From assembly GCA_007844125.1 (NCBI GenBank), contig CM017571.1, positions 29,997,850 through 30,061,849 of the forward strand: DNA of 64,000 nucleotides, given 5' to 3'. A model generated the notes under the pieces. That model saw only the letters and a program-made list of their open reading frames with translations, did not search any database and was not told the DNA's origin. Each line of letters starts with the position of its first letter. The stretch's first letter is position 1. A program made the translations under genes and the position numbers. Origin of the DNA: Sinonovacula constricta (Eukaryota > Mollusca > Bivalvia > Cardiida > Solecurtidae). This document shows positions 13,154 to 26,500 of this stretch, in pieces.

Positions 13154-13269
13154 TTGTAAACAATCTAAAACCTAACGTAATTTGTCAGACAGATTTTAAT
13201 TGGACGAAGAATTTCACTTCGACCTAATCACGATCATTCTTACATACAACCGGCAAGCGAAACGTCAAC
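13154..13269. promoter_or_regulatory. Putative shared bidirectional promoter
   Basis: Only 116 bp separate the start codon of the minus-strand TBC-like gene (13153) from that of plus-strand B3GLCT (13270), so both 5' UTRs and core promoters must overlap unless an upstream non-coding exon exists. Visible candidates are a reverse CCAAT box (ATTGG, 13199-13203) and a CRE-like ACGTCA at 13262-13267, just before the B3GLCT ATG. No TATA box is evident. Function is inferred from geometry; transcription start sites cannot be read from sequence. Confidence 0.6.
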
Positions 13270-16200
13270 ATGGCTGTCTGTGCAAACGTGTTAATTTTAG
13301 CTTTTCTTCTCTTGTCAGGTAAGCACATATTTTTGAAGAATTTTGACAAGTTTATTAAATTTATGTATTTTTATAATCGCAGACTATTGAAAATCCTATT
13401 GCATATATACTTTGTAGTGTCATTACAAATGTAATGTATTTTCGCGATTTCACCTTTCACCCCCAAGTTAGTTATTAAAAGAGCAAGGCGGTTAAATTTG
13501 CTCAAATGTACAATAAGCTTTTGGCATGGGAAATGATGAGTTAATTGGAGTCTTGCACATGTGCATTTTTAAGCAAAATGTGAATTTAGTTTGCTTCTTC
13601 CTTGAGAAAATTAGGTGGAGCATTTGGAGTGATTTCACAGTATGTAATGTACAGAAGTAAAGTAAATCTGAGGGGAGAAAATCATCCTGACCCTTATAGG
13701 GATTTGAACCCGGAACTTTCAGATCAATACGCTGACACTCAACCACGTCGCTAAAGGGTTAACCCAACAGCAGGACTGTTGGAAGTGCCTATATGCACTA
13801 CACTCCTCCCCCTTTACTTTTTCTGGGCCCAACCCCATCTCAGGACAGCCACACCAGGCTTCTGTTTACTTCTGACACCATTAAAATAAAACTGAGAGGA
13901 GAAAATAATCCTGTCCCTAACGGGGATTTGAACCGAGGACCTTCAGATCAGTAGGCTGACACTCAACCACGTTGTTAAGGGTTAACCCAACAGCAAGGCT
14001 GTTGGAAGTGCCTATATGCACTACAGAAGTATAAAAACTACTGTATATACCATAAGGTATAAGGTGACGCACCTATAAGACAGGCCCCCTAGTTTGCCTC
14101 CCAAATCTGAGGTTTTCTGTGACAATCCTTTTATAAGACGGGTTAAAATTTTCAGCAGGTGTTGATCCAAGATTTGTGGAAGTCGCTATATTACTGGCGT
14201 ATTTGTAAACCGCCACGACTGTTTGCTTAATAAGACCATGTGTACTGTATTATATTAGATACTCTGTTCCAATAAATTGTGTACACGCCATATAAATGTA
14301 TAAGCATAAGTTCTAAAGAATTGATGGTTTGTACAGCCTTTGTCATGGGTTAATTCTTTTTTTTATGCATTTTTTATTCTAAATGCTGTTTGAAATGTTC
14401 CTCTATTAATGTGTGAATTAAAATAATTAAACAATGATTAACTGTCTCACATGCATTTCCCTGTGTTCTGCATGATATGTAGCTAAGTATCCATTAGTAA
14501 ACACTGAAACAAACTTTCAACTTCAGTCTGCCAGATAAACCAAGCTGTAATTTACAAATTTACATGGTGTTCCTGTGTAGACTCACCTCATTACACAGGT
14601 CAAGTTGATTGACTCTGAGATAAGCTGTTTTCAAGGTGATATCAATCGGAAAGGTTTGACCGTTAGGGTATGAACAATGTGTTTTTATAAGCAGCTGCTG
14701 ATTACATTTCTCCATGAAATTATTGATTGGTGGCATGTCCACAAGGACAGTGCATTGTTCTGATCAAGATTTAGGCACATGTTTAAAGCTTGTGACCTCC
14801 AGTAGGTGATGCCGTATATTTTCTCAATCTCTCAATCGTGTAGGACTGGGAGAGCCGCGAGAACATTCTGCTTCTTTAAATTTGTTTCAGGACTGGTTGG
14901 TCCGGTATAACCTTAATTTGTTGTATTGTAATAATAGTCTTGCAAAAACATCGAAGGCTGCTTTTTATCACACATCTAGTGCTTGAAGTGATGGCAAGGG
15001 ATCTCCATTTATCTCAGTCTATGGCTGTACTGGTGGATGTTTGATAAGTCATTCCCAAGCGTTTCAATAATTTCTCCACTATCCTGTGCCAGGTCTCTTT
15101 GGAATGCTATGGTTTCACTTCCTGAATGACTGGGTATTTTTTTTTTATAAAGGTCTACAGGGAAACCTTCTTTTAAATCTGGCCAAGGGATTTTATTAAA
15201 TTGCACATAGCTGATTAATACCAAATCTGTAGTTGCATTGAAAATTTCTAAGCAAGGATAAAAGACCTCATGACTGACAGAAAACTCTGTTTGTATGTAA
15301 ATAGGAGTACATCTTAAAACAACATTGGGAGTGCTCTGGGACCCATATCCTTAACCTTGTACATAAATGACTTAACTTGCACTAGTACATAGTTCAGTGA
15401 ACGTATTTGTGGGTGACATGAAACTGTATACAGCAACCACTGATAGTGTATCTTTTCAAACTGATCTTGATAACTTGATAAAATGGGCAGATGAAAAAAA
15501 AACATGTTGCACTCAATCCAAAACCAAGAATTCATTCAACTTCTTGAACAAACAAATACTTGTGAAATTATACCTTGCCCTTGTGCAGCCATACTTAGAA
15601 TAGGCAGATGTAACTTGGTGCCATTATTTAACCAAAAAAAATCTTCTGGAAAACCTTCAAATATGGGCAAAAAAACTTGTTCCTGAACCATTGAAATAAA
15701 CTGAAGTTTAGATGCTGTTATATTTAAAGGACTTTTTTAAAGCAAATACAGTGACAAAATCATAATGGATTGATTTCACCTTTACTATTCAGTAACAATA
15801 AACTATTTATATCTCCTTAATATCAGTCACCAAAACCCCAAAATAGAATAAGAAGTTAGGAAGAAGAAGGAATGTATCTTAAGACAAAATCAAGAACAGG
15901 GGGTTGCATAAAGGTGTTATTTGCACCTTTTTTATAAGTCCAAAAAATATCCACATGTATTCTACAGATAAAGATCTATTCTGTCACTTCCTAAAGCAGC
16001 TTTATGGAAATAGAACATCAACATTTGAAATGAAGAAATAAGATTTTCATCTTAACGCCAATGCTTTATAAGTTATTGCTAAAGGGTTTGTTCATGTTTG
16101 CCTTTAACCTTTTGTATTTGACAAGATGAATGCTGGGAACATCATTAGATCAAAATTTAAAAAAAAATTGTCCTCAGGCACTACATGTATACATAATACA

Positions 16201-19200
16201 TTAATGTATTAAATGACAGATACTGGTATGTCTGTTGTTGTGTATGACAAAATTCACTTATAAATATCTGAGATCATGCACAGACTTTGTGCATGTTTAT
16301 ATCATTTTGTGAACATTTTTATCAAGATAGAAAGATCAAAACTTTCAGGGGTGGTTGGAAGGAGGCGGCGATCTTCTACCAGACCAGAGGTACATTGGTG
16401 ATAAAATTATATTACATGTAATTAATATGTCTTGCATCTTCCTTCACCAATTAAGCTGTACAATGCTGCTAAGACTAGTCACTATACATGTATACATTGG
16501 TTATATAAAAACAAGACAAACAAAATTATTTTACACTGATTTGGTCCATAATGGTCTTTATACAACTTCATTGTATACAGAAGATTTGAGCCTTTTTTAT
16601 TGGACAAAAATGTGTTGTATTTTTTATTTTTACAATAACATTCATCTGTCATGATCGGTATATGACACCTATAATAGGACCTCAATAGTATACTGTAGTA
16701 CATGTTATTTGTCTGATTAGACTTTTGATGGCTTAAGACAGACATCATAGAACCGGACTTGGTATCGCAAACAGTAGAGACTGGCTACAGGTACTGGACG
16801 CCTAGAGTTCGGTTCTGGGTCGCGACATACCATAGTCGTTAAAAATGGAAGTGGTATAGCTCCCTTGTTAACACGCAAGCAAATATAATGGTAGTTGACC
16901 CAGTGTCAGGATAATGTGACTGGGTATGGTATCATGCCAGGTGCTATACACAGAGAAGGCAGCACTATATCTGCTTCAAGTGAACACTGTCTCCAAATAA
17001 CTGAAAAACTGTTGGTGGGACAATAAATCCAATAAACTGACATCATTGTGTGGATCATTAATCTTAAAACTCCATGAATTGCTTGGTTTCCAATCTAGGC
17101 AGAAATCGTCCTACCTTACATCTGTGGTTCCATAAAGACATCTGTCTAGAAAGGGTCCTTGCCTAACAATACTGGTTGGTCTGGCCATACTCACAATACA
17201 TTTATTGGTGTGACTTGCTTCTCAAGTACTTGTATTAAAAACATTTTGCTTTTGAGGGATATATCTAAGGGGTCACCTATGGTTTTGTTGTTAGAGTCAG
17301 TGACTTCTCAGCCCTTTCCTGTGTGGGTTTGAGTCCCATAAGAGGGAGAACTTTATGTGGGGTATTTTCCAGCTGATCTTTTTTGTGCCAGTGGTTGTAG
17401 TAGTTGTACCCAGATATAAGATATCTTTAAATTATCATTTGTATATTCTAGCCTACATGTATATATAAACTTGATCTGTCCAGAAATTTTGTTCTTCTTG
17501 ATGAATTTGTTGCAAACTTCAGATCCAGCTTCACATTTAACTTGAAGCTTTCAAATATATATGTTGTAAGTCGTAATATATTTTTCATTAACTTTTTTGC
17601 TGTAGTTTCACTGACCGTCCACTCTGATGAGGAAGCTGTTGAAGATGAAATATTTGGTAAGTTATATCATCAGTTTATATCTTATATGAAGCATACAGTG
17701 CTAGACGTTAAGATTACTTGTTAACATGCATTTAATGATTGGTAGATTGAAAAAATATAAAAAATACAATTGAAACTTCAAGTCTTTGAGATAAAGGGAA
17801 TCTGGACCAGACCTAGTAGCATATTTTTAAATATTTTTCTTTGTCCCAAGACAGAGAATATAAATAGCTTTGGAATTTAGTGTTTTATTGACTTATCAAT
17901 CTATTGTCTCTATGTACATACTATTATTTGTGATTTTCATTCAAGAACTAACACTGTCATTCAATTTTTGGAAACTTTGTGTTCAGTCTATGGTCCTCTT
18001 AATTTAAGGAGTATTTTATTGAATGATGTCTCAGATGAGCAAAATGTTGTTAACTCCTGTAGTTGCAGTTTATATATTTGGAGGATGGTTTCCGCAGTTT
18101 GGTCCCCATTAGCCACACTAACACAGTCATGGTGGTACCAGTTAGATGTTATTGTTCTGATGACTTTTTAAACATGCTCTTATTTTAAAAAGGGAACTTT
18201 CTGTATAATTAATGTACATAATTTTAAAAAATCATTATATTTTATTGATTTTTAAAAATAGATTTAAGTATATTTTGAATAGATAAATGTTCATTTATAT
18301 AATTAATTATAGATCCTTGACTACACCAGTCTCGAATCAACCCTTATTTGTGTAGATTTTATTGAAGATATTAGGGATAATTCTGTATCCTTTATGCCTG
18401 AGTGAAAGGATTGAATTCTCCATAGATATTTGCCATATCTTTAAATTTCAAATATTTTTTAAATGATTGACTTATATTTTTGACTGATGGTAATAATTTT
18501 AATCCAAATTTGGAATATTTTCCAAATTCTTTCAACTCTTGACCAATCTTTAAAAAATATTGATGCACAGTTGTACATAATCCATACAATTACTGTTTTC
18601 TTAACTATTAGCCTGCCACATTTAATTTGTAAACAGCCCATGCTAAGTTCATAGTTATATGCTGAAAACTTCATGTATTGGTTAAAAGATGTACTGCTAG
18701 AAACTTAGCTACAAATAGTATTGACCCTGATCACACAGCTCCAAGCAGGAGCAGGTTGTTCTGGATTAACTTCAGTTGCCGGGACCTGATAAGTTTAAGC
18801 ATACCCAGCTAAGATTACATTTATTATGTTTATTATGAATAATTATAGTTATTATAAACAGTATTACTTTTATGACAGAAACAAAGCTATCAGATGTTGT
18901 GTTTGTCATCCTGTCGCAACCGAACGTCTACCATGCCAAGAGAGCCCGGTTGACGCAGGTGCACATGGTGGAGCAGGTATCCCACCTCCCCAAGGAGCAG
19001 AGACCCATCATCATGGCCACACACAAAAAATGGCCAATGCTGGGTGCATGGACGTTGTTTCCACTGTTAAAGAGGTGAGATAATATTCTTATTTAAGGTT
19101 TTTTTTAATAATAAAAATGATAATTGTTTTAAAGATCATGATAAGAGGAGGAGGAGGAGGAAGTATGATACATTGTAATGATGATTGTGGTGATGATGGG

Positions 19201-22200
19201 GATGATGATGATGATGAAAGAGGATGATGATTATGATATTAAAAGAGGCTGCTGCTGCTGCTGATTATGATAATGTATTTGTTAATGAAGAGAATTTTTA
19301 ATGATGATTCTGCTGCTGCTGATGATGATGGTTCTGCTAAAATTAATGATAATGATGGTGATAATGATGATGATGGTGGGGATAATGGTGTTGAAGATGG
19401 TAATGATGGTAATAATGATGATGGTAATGACGGTGATAATGGTGATGATGATGCTAATGTGAGAGTATATTTTCAGCTGGATTGACCTGTACCAGGAGAA
19501 GAAATGGATCTTTGTGTGTGATGAGGAGACTAGGGTGGATATGAGCAAATTTGAGGCATTCATCCAGAAATATGACCCCAGTAAGGTTAGTGATTTCAAT
19601 TTAATAAGTTTTTTCAGACTTGTTTATTTTATTGTCAATTAGAAAACAAATTCTGTCAAATCTGTTTTGTTGTTGATTAAAAAACAAGTTCTTTTCGAAC
19701 CTGTATGTTTTCAAGTCCATTGGAAAACAAATTCTGTCAAACCTGTTTATTTTAATGTCGATTGGAAAACATGTTCTTTCAAATCTTTTTGTTTTAATGT
19801 AGATTAGAAATCAAGTTCTTTCAAACTTGTCTGTTTTCAAGTCCACTGGAAAACATATTCTTTCAAACCAATTTGTTTTACACTCAATAGGAAAACAAGT
19901 CCTTTCAACTTTTATAAATCCCTTTTGACTGCTCTTTTTCTGGCTAGAACAAGTGGATATTAAAAAAATACATGGAAGAATCTGCAGAAAATTGTTGTCT
20001 AAGGACTATCATATAGCTATTGGTTGGGGATTTGACTTGGGATTCCTGGAATTGAAAGTCACAAATCTTAAACATTAAACCCCTGAAGCTCACAAATTGT
20101 TTGGAAATTGATTCGATATGTTTGTGATTACTTTGATGGTAAAAATCAGATGAGTAAGTTGCTTGTGATACAATCTTCTTATGGATGTATTTTACTTCCT
20201 TGAGATCTTAAACACATTTCAACTGCAAGTCAGCTGGAAGACCTTCTCCCATGGAAGTGTACATTTGAACCCTCTCACTCAACAGCTAACAGTTGGAGAT
20301 TCTAACTGCTATGTAACTTTTAAAATCATAGTGAACCAAATATGGTCTTGCATCAATATCTGTTTTTACTTTTATATTTTTGTTGAGTAATAAATCTTTA
20401 CTATTCTATAAGGGGGTGCATGTGGCCGAGTAGTTAGAGCCGCTGACTTGCAACTCCTCAGCCCCTCAGCACATGTATTCTAGTCCCGGCCGGGATGGAA
20501 ACTTTCATGTGTGGAGGTTTTCCAGCTAACCTGCCTTGCGCCAGGGGTCTTCCTCCACCAGTAATTAGCTGGACATTGCCAATATGACCATAATTTCATC
20601 GGTGCGATGTAACAAAAAACAAAACAAACAAGACACTATTCTTAAATATTCTCAGAAATATAAAATGCATTTTTTCTTTATCCATTCACTGCTTTATACA
20701 TGTTCGCCATATATGCTGGTGAATATAATCTGTCAGCTTACTGCTTTGTTATCATACTAAATCTTTGTTTTCCCAGTTCTTGATATTTCAGACAAAACCA
20801 ATGTCACAGGTTTCTTTATACCACTTTTAATAATGTATTAAGTAATTTTCATATTGCTATGTTTTGCCAGATAAATTTGACAAATTATGAAGTTTGTATA
20901 TTTATGTTGTCCCTGAAAGCATCTCCCTAGCCTTTTTTTTTCTTTTAATATTTTTAATGCATTAAAAATTAGTGGATAACCTCCACTGAATAACCTTTAC
21001 ATGCTAATAGCTCCTTTTGTTTGGTTTACTCAGTTTTTATGCTTGTACTGTTTGGAGTGTTTTTTTGACTTTATGTCTTTCCTATGATATCCAGGTTCAC
21101 CATCATCTACCATTTTGTTGTTTAAATAAAGTATCTCTGTAAGTATTTCAATGGATTTAAGGCTCATATTTATGAAAAAGTAAGAAACTTGACTTTTTAT
21201 ATTGCACCATCGGCAAAAACACAGGCGATAAAGTCAAAGATTTACAACTAAAAGGACCTCCCTACTGTTTGGACTACCTCTGATATTATCTAACAAGGGA
21301 GATAACTCGAGATAATCTAAAATACTGTTGGTGGGATGATAAATCCAATCAATATAACATATATTTTAGTAAGGGGTGCATACCAAAGAAAAAAACACAC
21401 TATCATGTACTAAGTCAATGTTTGGGATATACATTATTATTTTGATAATGTAACCGATGCTTGGGAAAAGCAGTGGATTTTCTTCTTTATCATGTATTCC
21501 TCCCTTTTATAATTAATGTCTTCACTATAATAAAAATCAAACATATCCTCACTTTGTATTTTTTCTTCCTTCTCAGGACTGGTTTCTTGGACGAGGTCTG
21601 CAAGATAAAGAAGCAACTATCATCCACCACTTCGCACCTGTCAATGACCTCATTTTTCCTGACTTTGCTGCTGGCATAGCAATAAGCATGCCTCTTTTGA
21701 AAAAGTAAGCCACACATAGTTTCTTTTGTTTTCTGAAAGATTTTACATGTTCCTAGTATTTTTCTGTAAGGTTGGTCTAAACCTGTTTATGGTTGACTAA
21801 AAAGCCAGTTTTTGTAAACTTATAATTATTCCTTTTGAGTGCACATATTCTGGGTAGAACCAGTACTCAGGTTCTTGTCCAGTGACGACCATCTTGTATT
21901 TGGTGTGGAATGTGAACCTAAGGGGCCAATGTTTTAACCACTGAACCATGGACACATAAGGTCATAAATTTATTATCTGTAAACAGTAGTTATCACTGCA
22001 TTTTTATGGTACCGGTATATCCCTTCTCACATGTAATTTGTTTGCATTGTTATAAATATTGACATTAAATTCGTGATATAGATATTGACATTTAGATCTT
22101 GGCATTAATGTGGATCTTTGCATTAGTATAGATCTTGACATTTATATGCTTTTCTTCTCAGATTAAATTCCCGATGGCCAGATAATGAAAACTTTAAAGT

Positions 22201-23487
22201 GGATTTCTCTATTGATCCAAAACATGAGGTTTGTATTTATCGAGTGGCACAACTTGTATCTGCTTTTGCTATTAACCCTTAGCTTGCTACATTTGTGAAT
22301 AATCCAGACTAATTCTAAGTCATCATCTTAGCATTGTTGTGCAGAGTTGCCTAAATATAACAAGATTTCTGCAGCAAATAGTGGAATTCCTGATCAGACA
22401 ACTTATAATTGGGAGCTGGCTGATCTGGATCTACACTATTTGCCAAAATCATATAAATACATGTTTAGCAAGCTAAAGATTAAAGATGCATATTTCTTAA
22501 AAAAATGATGTAGATAAAGAATAAAAAAAGTAAACTGTTGTTTCCCTCAAATGTATATTGCAGCAAAAGGTCTTTTTCTTCTCTGAGGAACTATGTCAAA
22601 AACCAAAATTTATAGTCATGGCTCTTATAAAGATGTTTCACTTATATACCTTGATCCTTTTTAAGATAGGGAAAGTAATTTTTACAACTGATAGTACATA
22701 GAAGATAATTTGAAAGTCTAATTAAAACTACTTTCCTTTTATGTCATTAATTCTTATGGTATTCTGTTGCAGTTTGCCAAATTCGTTTCCATGGACAATG
22801 TCAAACTAACAGAAGTGGAGGAATTATGTTCAGGGAACGAGCACCCAGGCTGTGTGTCAACATTCCCAGTTAAATTCCCAGATTGTGTATGTCATCTAAA
22901 GTATTATTCTACACAGGCTGTTTTGTCACATATAATATACTTTCCAGTCTTCTTGTTGTAATTACTTATTAATTTACTGTTTGTTACAATACAATGTTGT
23001 AAATTGTTTCATAGGGAACTGTAGTAATTATATTTTTTCTAAAAATGCTCTCAAATTTTCAGCAAATTGCCCTTTTCAAGAGTTAAATATAAACAATTTC
23101 TGTCTGTACATATTTGCAAACATTTATGTTTAACTCTTGAAAAGGGCAATTTGTTAAAAATTTGAGTTTTTAGAAAAATACTTTGCAATAGTTTTCTAAA
23201 GTTTTCTTGTAAAGAAGATTTATTGAATCCTATTTCAATGATGTAATCATTTTTTAAGGATTTCAAGTTGGATCTACAATTTTGATAAAGGCAGCTTAAA
23301 AAAAAGCTTCTTTAGTTGTTTGTTTTTTCCACAGCTTTTCTGTTTAAGGCACATCCTAATTAGCAAAAAGAATTGTGCGAGGAGGTCTTCCATGTGCATG
23401 TGATTCTACCTAAATTTGTCTGTGGTCTTCTTCTAAAAATTACAATACTCAATCATACTGACCATAACTGACCATAACTTTGTTGCT

Positions 23488-23543
<56 letters not shown>

Positions 23544-26500
23544 TGAAAAAACACTGTTTTACATATATATAATATATATATAAAACAGTGTTTTTTCATA
23601 ATTACATTTTTTCATAAGTGCATGCAATTTCTCAGCTACTGTTTGTTGGTTTTTGATGAAACTTTATAGGACTGGATAAGTTATAAGCCTGTCTGTAAAT
23701 ATCATTGGCTAGCCATGACCGGCTGGACTTAAACTAAGTTATGTTCCTTTGTTATATATTTCTTGAATATATACTGTGGCTGTGTTGAAGTACTATCTGG
23801 GGGCATTAGTTATCTTCATTGATAAGTCTTGTTTAATGTCATGATTTTTGGAATTTTGCTCCTCAAGCCTGAATTTGTTGACAAAAGCAAAATTGGTGGC
23901 TCTTATGTGAATAAAAGCATGATGATTTTAATTGATTATAAGACTAAGAAATAGTTGTTGTATAATTGTAGGGAGATGCTGTAGATGAAGATGATCTGTT
24001 TGTGGCGGTTAAAACTTGTGAGAAGTTTCACGAAGAAAGAGGTTTGTAGAGTGATGCAAAAAACGATGTAAAAGTTAAAAAATATGAAGAAAAGAAGTTG
24101 ACCATGCATGCCCAAACTGGGATTCAACCCCAAGTTTTGAAGCATTTTAACCCTAACTTTGATACTGTTCAATTGGAGGTAACACATTACATTTGCCCTA
24201 CCTTAATATAATATATTTTTATATTTATGGTAGAATATTTAAAAGTTACCAAACTATAACCCTCTCAGAAAAACAGGGTGAACACTTTTAAATGCGGTTA
24301 TGAGGTTATCTGCAGTGCATCAGTGGTTTTACCAAATATTTGTCTGGGTTCGTGCTCCACCAATAATTGGTGAAAATCATTATATTCATCTGTGTTCACA
24401 CTTTCAAAGCTTCCAAATGATTCTTTTACAGTTCCTGTTGTTTTGAATACCTGGGCCAAGGAGACATCAAACATAGAGTTTTACAGCGAGACTGAGGATT
24501 CATCTATACCAACAATAGATCTAGGAGTGCCAAACACCGAAAGAGGTTCCTGTCATTCAGTTTTGTATTTATGCTAAGTTATTTGATCTTGGCAAAAGAA
24601 TGTAGGTCCTGCTAAGAGCTTTTCTAATCAGAATCTTTGATTTTTATTTTGTTTAGTTAACTTTGCATTTTCTAGAAACTTTAAGGCTAATTTATCTTCT
24701 ATTTTCCCATTGATTTGATTCATGTAAATGATAAACAGTGTCATTCAATTTAATCTAAATGAATCACCTTGTGGCAGTATTCAATTTACCCACTAAATTT
24801 ATCCATTGAAATGAAGTACATTGGTGAAATGGAAATTGTCTCCCTTGTGAGATATCAGAGGTAGTCCAAACAGTAGGTAGGTCATTTTAGTTGAAATTCT
24901 TGGACTTTATTGCCTGTTCTTATGCAGATGGTCAATTAAAACAGTGAAGTTTCTTATAAATTTTTAGATATTTAAATAAGTATTTGCTTAAAACACATTT
25001 AAATATGTATAGAGATACGTTATTTAAACAAGAAAATAGAAGTGTTGGTTGATTATGTTAAACCTGAGTACCACAGAAAAGGCAGAAAAGCCATCATACA
25101 CTCCAAAGGGCACAAGCATAAAAACTGTGTACATGTAATCCAAATGAAAGGACCGACTTTGCATTTAGGGATTATTCAGAGGAGTCTATGCACTATGGTC
25201 TCTTATTGATTTCATTTTTAAATCAATGTTGATATTTCATACATGTACATCATGTACATCACCATTAAATTTAAACAGAATGAGACTATTAGCAGTTTAG
25301 TGTCAGTTCTTCCATTGTCTAAAATCATCTGATAAAGGCAAAATATTTCATATATATAAATCTTTCATAACCTCTGCAAAATTGTCCCAATTAACTTTAG
25401 CTCTCTAATTGCTGCTTGCTCTGAAATTTTGAATTTAAAGCAACTTTGCAATAATTCAGGCTCTTGTACAATGATTATATAGTTTTTTCTGTCCTGTTTT
25501 AGGTCACTGTGGGAAAACTATGGCCATATTTAATAGGGCTATTACGGAGGAACATATCAAAAATAGAAAATGGCTACTAGTTGCTGATGATGATACTATT
25601 GTAAAGTAAGCAATGGTTACATTCATAGTATGTGTTATATGATTTCAACATTCGTCTTATTATGTTTTGTTAAAACAGCTGTTTTTAGAATATATGTATA
25701 TTTAACATTTAATTGCAGATCTGGTGCTAAACCAGTCTACAAATTAAACTTAAGTTGTGAGTGTCTTCCAAGTCATTCAGCTGAACTGTGATGCATCTTT
25801 AGTTATATCCAGCATCTGCATTATAGATATATACTGCCAATAGGACTAAAAGTTTATCCTTGTAATGTATCTAAAATCAGAACCAATCTGGTAATTGCAG
25901 TATCCGACGCCTGAGGCAGTTGCTGGCATGTTATGACCCAAGTTCTAACGTTGCCCTTGGGGAGAGGTATGGTTACCAGGCAGCATCAGGGCGTGGCTAT
26001 GATTACATCACAGGAGGTGGAGGGTAGGTCCTTAGTAACTGTTGCTACACAATTCTATGGAATTACATTAATCATTCCTGCCTGAGTAGTTGAAGTATTT
26101 CACTCCAGTTCCCACACTGATATTTTTTACTGATAACTGATTTATTGAATGGTCATGACATCCCCCTGTATTTTGATTGTGACCCTGCCCCAGGGCCATT
26201 TATGCTTACAGGAATGATTTCAAGATGTAGAAAGGTGCTTGTGTTATTCAGCAAGTAAAGAACTCTTAAGAAATTGAACAAGTCTGTAGATTTTTATCTT
26301 AGGTTAGGTAAGTCGTCTTTTATGTGAATTGCACAACCTAGCATTAAAACCATAATTTGCATTTTTTTAGCACACTGTAACATTGTATAACTCCATTTGA
26401 CACTTTAAGCCAATACTCTGATACATGAAGCACTTGTCTTTAGCCTAACACTTCTTGGATTAACAAGAGAGTGAGTTTTGCTGAATGTTTTTTATTATTA

